A DNA stretch of 64,000 nt, taken from assembly GCA_914767715.1 (NCBI GenBank), contig OU612074.1, positions 20,198,062 through 20,262,061 of the forward strand, in the 5' to 3' direction. Both the position numbers and the translations under genes were made by a program. Positions 59,300 to 64,000 of this stretch are shown here, in pieces (position 1 is the stretch's first letter; every line of letters begins with the position of its first letter). The DNA is from Membranipora membranacea. Taxonomy: Eukaryota > Bryozoa > Gymnolaemata > Cheilostomatida > Membraniporidae. The notes under the pieces are model-generated. The model searched no databases. It had not been told where the DNA came from and was given only the letters and a program-made list of their open reading frames with translations.

Positions 59300-60684
59300 C
59301 TGCAAAAAAAGGTTTTAACCATGTTATTCTGTGGCACTGAATATCGCAACTATAACTAACTTGATTTTCATCGTGTTTATAGTAGTTGGAATACATAGCG
59401 TTATGTGAGATTTAATTACTGGTTTAAGGTATATACTTTCATATTGTCAACAGCTTCATCCAATGACCTGTGTGGAATGATCATGAACACTCCTCATAAA
59501 CAGTTTCAGCAATATGTTATGATTGATGGTTTTGTAATAATTGTTAGAAAAAAAGTGATGGGGGTACTGGGAGTGAAGGGAGATCCCGATTCCCCAATTG
59601 TAGCGAAATCGTTTTGAAGATGTGTCAACAAAGGCATTAACATTGCAAAATCTTTTTTCACTGCATCCTCATTGTTCTTGAATTTAATGCAAAAGAATGC
59701 CCAAAACACCTCATAAGTCCCAAAAGATAGCTGTTTTTTGGCACTCTTTTTCGTTAAATTCAAGAAAAATGAACATGCAATGAAAAATGCTGTTTGCATT
59801 TCCTGTGTTCACCATGGTTAATGAAAGCGGCTTCGTATGTGAGAACTTTCAAAAAAACTCATTTGGACAGCATGTTTGACGTTATGCAAAAGTGGCGAAA
59901 ATATTAGCTGTATTCGAGAGTCTACTGTCATTGCAATATGCAAGCTAATTTGTGAAAATCAATGCGTATGAAATTTGAAGAATACTCTAAAAGAAAATCA
60001 TAATTAATTTTGTTTTTAGCCTATGATCTGTTTTGAACTAATGATTGAAATTTCACATATTTTCACGGCTTCACAAAAAAATGCATTGTATGGCATGACA
60101 TAAAAAGTCAATTTGAGTAGTCATATATCATTGAAAATCAAATTTTACGCAACCTCATAGTATACATTCCGACTATTTTGAAATTTCTTGCAATTAATTT
60201 GAGTCCTCCATCTGCATTGGCAAAACTGCGTTTTCTGCCTCATCTCCTCCCTAACATGACACAACGTTATCAAATCAAGTTTTTGTTCAGAAATTCATTT
60301 TCAGTATCTCGGAAGCTTTCCAACGGTATATGATCTATTGATATCGGCTCGGTCTTTGACATAACCTGAAAGTTTAATGATGAATATCCCCTGCTAAGGT
60401 ATTTTTGGATTCACTAAAAACATTAAAGCAAAATAATATATTGATTAAGTTTCTGTAAATTGCAACATTCCAACCCAAAAGCCTGTGTTCTTGATGTTGT
60501 GAATGTTATCTACCAACAAAGCTCTTCATCAGCTGAATACATAAGTTTGGTGACAAAGAACAATGCAGATATGCTTTCAAAACCACTAATGAATTTATTA
60601 CAATTCATACTCAGCTTCTTCCAATTCCCTCCATCTGGAAAAAAGCTGAGATGTAGCAGCTACCGAAAACATTAGGTTCTAAGA

Positions 60685-60835
60685 TCAATGGTACGATAAA
60701 TTAGAGTGCTTGCTATTCACTGCTAGGCAACTGGTGCCGTTAGAGTTGTTCGTTTCTGTTCCATTTGGGGAGCTTTCAAATTGATTGTTCAAGCCCCAAG
60801 CACCTGTCGGTGTATCTCTCTCCCGCCAATAAAAG
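60685..60835 (+). repeat. tRNA-related SINE, copy 3
   Basis: Aligns with 24305-24465 through GCTATTCACTGC, TTTGGGGAGCTTTCAA, TTGATT and CCCCAAGCACCTGTCGGTGT. The head is degraded. Confidence 0.5.
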
Positions 60836-61129
60836 TATTTCTGTTCACAGAGTCTTTCAGAGATGCCCGATCTCACAATGATATCATTAAGTTTGTGGAT
60901 GATGCAGCAATTGTACATCATTACAATTACTGGGAGACATGTTGCTGGATCTCAAAAGAAAGTTAGACGGTAGATAGGTGCTGATGAGGTGTCTATATCA
61001 AATGAGGAGCTATGCCAAACACAATGTTTTTTTTGTCAATTCCCAGCAAGGCAGGTGTGCTTGTTATGACTCTGGTTAAGCCGCTTCAACTCAAACGAAC
61101 AGATATATGAGTTTCTAAGTTGATGCAGC

Positions 61130-61690
61130 TATTGATTAAATACCAACTCCTGTATACATTGATAGTCGCAATCAAACCAAAATTGCGAGACGCAAAGCGA
61201 ATAAGCATTAAGTATCACTACCGATGTAATTGACAGTGACGTGAGAAGAAATGGAGAGATAGTTGACAGAATACGGTTATCTTGTAGTGAAGGAGGGATG
61301 ATTGATGATTCAATAATGGATGAGGCTTGCTTTGTTATGTTCACCGATCAGTCAAGTTTGAAGTCAGCGTAGAGTGTATTATTTTGAAAATTATGCCCAT
61401 AGGAATAAAATGTTTTCTCATTTGGTTATCGGCCACCAATCTCACTTGTTAGCTGGGAAATTGTGAGACTGTGAAACTATTTCTGAGGAAATTGTTATAA
61501 TCGGAGATTTTAACGTCAATCTGTTAGATTCGAAACAAAAAGTAGAAGGGAATAACCAAATTTGTAAACCTTATTCCCTTTCACAGCTCACAACTTCTAC
61601 TCTAATTGATCAATTATATTCAATGTGGCCTAACACTTTGATTCAAAGTGGTGATTGATTGTGATCATGATCTGATTCATACTGTCAGAA
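61130..61690 (+). pseudogene. LINE endonuclease fragment
   Basis: Heavily decayed. Around 61491 the plus strand reads EEIVIIGDFNVNLLDSKQK, then STLIDQLYS. In the next frame comes VIDCDHDLIHTVRKLS. These are the GDFN and (S)DHDLI blocks of the LINE AP endonuclease. Upstream similarity is too weak to place a start. The downstream part is shared with 56870-57335. Confidence 0.7.
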
Positions 61691-62170
61691 AACTATCTTT
61701 GGGCAATTACAAACAACATATTTGATGTATTTGCCTTTTTTGTCACTTTCAACTGGAGTTAGATGACTGCTTTACTGTTCAGGATCTGAAATGAGTTTTT
61801 AAAGATGGTTCACAAATACTGACCAATTGAGAATTTTGATAAAAACACATTTTGTCAACTTAGATATATCAGCTTAGCATCTTTTCTTAACATGCTATTG
61901 GCATAATACTGGGATATGCAGAAGCGCTGTTGCTGACCAACCACCGCATGCAACCCAGTACTATAGTCTTAACTTCTGCCAACCGCATCAAACTCTTGAC
62001 TTCTCACTAATTTCAATCCATAGTGTGAATATTTGGGATACGCAGTAGTGCTGCCGCTGACCTCTCCAACCCTCATATTTGGAACCCACAATTTTCTTCA
62101 TTTTAGAGAGTCCTTTTTGTTTCCGTACATTAAATTTGTCTCATGCTAGCAGTCTTACGACTAGGAGTGT
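61685..62170 (+). repeat. Dispersed repeat, copy 2
   Basis: Direct diverged copy of 56870-57335. It contains a recurring phrase (GGGATA(T/C)GCAG(A/T)AG(C/T)GCTG then TTGCTGACC or CCGCTGACC) near 61912, 62037 and, more loosely, 62190. Confidence 0.6.
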
Positions 62171-62531
62171 TCTTATACTGATCTTGCGTGGAAGTTGTGC
62201 TGTTGCTGACCACCTTTTGAAATATTATATAAATATACTACCCAAGGGAGGCTTCAGTCTAACAACAGAGTACAAACAAGGCAACAATATGTCAAGACAG
62301 GGAGGTCTGCCAGCAGGCAGAACTCAATAAACTTACTTCAGTTCAGTGGGTTAGTTTGTGTACTATGAGCTTTTATTTGGTTGCTGACGTGTTTGAAATA
62401 AATAAGATGTTGCTACTTCAGCTGCTAGATACTAACTGAAAACTTATTCCACTGGTGTTTAGTTATAAAAGCATAGTAGGTCATGTGATACTAAATGTGG
62501 AAATTTACATGGAAAATTCCATAGATGGCTT

Positions 62532-63112
62532 CGGTAACTGTAAATTGCTGAACAGGCTGAACGGACTGAACAGCTGAACAGAATTTCTCGGACTAAAATT
62601 ATTATTTGTAGTCTTTTCTCTGGCTGACCATGACTTCTCAAACACATTGCTCCTAACCAAATGATTCGATGAGTCACTAAGTTCCTGTTAGCACCTAATA
62701 TAACCAATTTAGGCCAAGCAAATGAAGTAATCAATTTGCCAATTCTGTCAAAAAATCTGATGGTGTTCAGGAAACCAGAAACAATATCCAGCTCCAATAG
62801 CCAGTCTTGACAAGCTTTGTTATAGGGTGGTGGGGGGCTGGGGGTTCCTCCCCAACGAAGCTTGCCAAGGCAAGCTACTTTCCATCCATTCACTTTTGTA
62901 ATGCCGAAAAATTTACTGTGAATAAAATTGGAAGGAACCAAGACAAATCCAAATCCAAACCTAAAATAAATAAATTAATGAGCAGAATATAAGGAATTGT
63001 CCACGCTTATGCAAAATTAGCCAATCAAGTAAAGAACTGAACAAATAGTAGTCTGAGAAATTCTGTTCAGCTGTTCAGTCTGTTCAGCCTGTTCAGCAAT
63101 TTACAGTTACCC
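62532..63112. mobile_element. 581-bp non-autonomous DNA transposon with 8-bp target duplication
   Basis: Flanked by perfect direct repeats GATGGCTT (62524-62531 and 63113-63120). About 60-bp terminal inverted repeats begin (C/G)GGTAACTGTAAATTGC and contain tandem nonamers of the type CTGAACAG(G). An 8-bp duplication fits hAT, P, Merlin or Mutator-like families. The 160-codon minus-strand open frame inside has no recognisable domain. Confidence 0.88.
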
Positions 63113-63129
63113 GATGGCTTGTAATAGTT

Positions 63130-64000
63130 AAATTTAGAAAAGTTACTAAAATGATGACATGGGCAGACAACTAATAATAGTAAAAAGTATGTGAAATAAA
63201 ATCTTAAATGTTCAGCTGTGGTGGAAAATCCACCACACATGTAATGAAAATGAAAATAATTAAAGTATAACACAAATCTCTAAAGCTATACAGTTGATAG
63301 GAATTATACTTATAGGTTATAGAGATAATAGATGATAGCCGCTTTCTGTGTATCTGTGTCAATTTATTTTAGATTATGATATGAAACACTACATTTTTTG
63401 TTTGTGACGTACAAGGTTTTGTTTGTAAGAGTTATCTTCCCAAATTCATTCCACTGTTAGGATGAATAGAACTGTACCAATAATATAAGATGATAGTTGC
63501 AAATTCTAACAATCAACACTCTCATTGTTAACATGTGCTATTGTACAATATTATCCCTTTCACCCAACTTGAGAAGGTGTCCATGTTGCTTCGATGGCCA
63601 TGAATTGGGACCACTCAAGATCGACACTTCAGACATGACTCCCCAACAAAACCCGGCAGCAGTTGACTGAAGGGGGATCAAATCCAATAATATTAGCTTG
63701 GCGATGACCTTGCACTCTAACATAGATGGGAAGAGGATAGAAAGTTACTCAAAGGTAAGCACTCTCCAATGGATAAGGGAGTTCATTGCTCCAACAAAGG
63801 TTATGTGAGCTCAAAATTTAAATCAATGCTGGTGGCTTGATATGGGATTTGCCGATTTGGCTAGGAATCCACAAGCTACCTTTTCAATTTAATTGTTGGA
63901 AGCAGAATTAGAGAAACACCATCATTTCAATCGATCGTTTTTTTATGTAATTAGGGATAATCTTGATTATAATGTGATATTGGCAGTTGGCACCAGTTTA
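63130..64000. other. Window end, no gene seen
   Basis: AT-rich. A minus-strand stretch at about 63540-63720 has a B-box-like word (GGATTTGATCCCC) and might be another tRNA-derived SINE, but the match is too weak to call. Confidence 0.35.

Noticed and set aside
59506-59799. Signal-peptide-like minus-strand frame (MQTAFFIACSFF) as the first exon of the EGF/Ig gene
   Set aside because: The hydrophobic start is suggestive, but the only phase-0 donor candidate is poor and the rest of the frame looks non-coding.
62459-62941. 160-codon minus-strand open frame
   Set aside because: Lies mostly inside the 581-bp transposon and reads through its terminal repeat. No transposase motif is visible.

Overview
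This looks like AT-rich nuclear DNA from an invertebrate animal. The evidence is GT-AG introns with polypyrimidine acceptors, two intron-containing achaete-scute (ASC) bHLH genes, a multi-exon EGF/Ig-type extracellular gene built mostly on phase-1 introns, and remnants of LINE, Harbinger, SINE and MITE elements. The phylum cannot be fixed from the sequence. A bilaterian such as a lophotrochozoan is my guess, and a cnidarian is not excluded. No bacterial gene, operon, rRNA or CRISPR array was seen.

Layout. (1) 1-21.4 kb, plus strand: two ASC-family neurogenic transcription factor genes in tandem. ash copy A has coding exons 145-475 and 1740-2344 and a probable intron in its 3' UTR. ash copy B has coding exons 19435-19705 and 20220-20980, a TATA box and an AATAAA signal. 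Each is interrupted by one phase-1 intron at the same codon, just where the basic region meets helix 1, so the pair arose by duplication of an already split gene. They share a motif before the bHLH whose DNA is identical over 32 nt, although the surrounding codons have diverged. (2) About 3-19.4 kb and 21.4-33.8 kb: no convincing genes. These stretches hold a small TTAGCTAGC-rich repeat family, SINE-like copies, palindromes, and possibly ash enhancers that cannot be recognised by eye. (3) 33.9-36.3 kb: a dead CR1/Jockey-like LINE. (4) 37.7-59.3 kb, minus strand: one gene assembled here from 13 exons whose intron phases join without a break (2457 nt, 818 codons plus stop). It encodes an Ig-like N-terminal region, a linker, eight EGF domains, a SEA-like domain and two C-terminal Ig-like domains. 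No transmembrane segment or kinase is visible, so it is probably secreted or shed. Its true 5' end was not found. One junction requires a GC-AG intron.

(5) The introns of this gene are packed with mobile DNA: a decayed Harbinger element with its Myb-like and transposase genes tail to tail (about 48.9-53.6 kb), a LINE 3' fragment, a MITE inserted into another MITE's terminal repeat at a TTAA site (53.9-54.8 kb), two TA-flanked MITEs of one family, a foldback element and several tandem repeats. (6) 59.3-64 kb: SINE and LINE endonuclease remnants and a 581-bp non-autonomous transposon with an 8-bp target duplication. The two ash genes presumably act in neural or secretory cell fate, as the family does elsewhere. 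The EGF/Ig gene has no evident functional link to them. All exon models were made by eye from splice signals and reading frames and have no transcript support.
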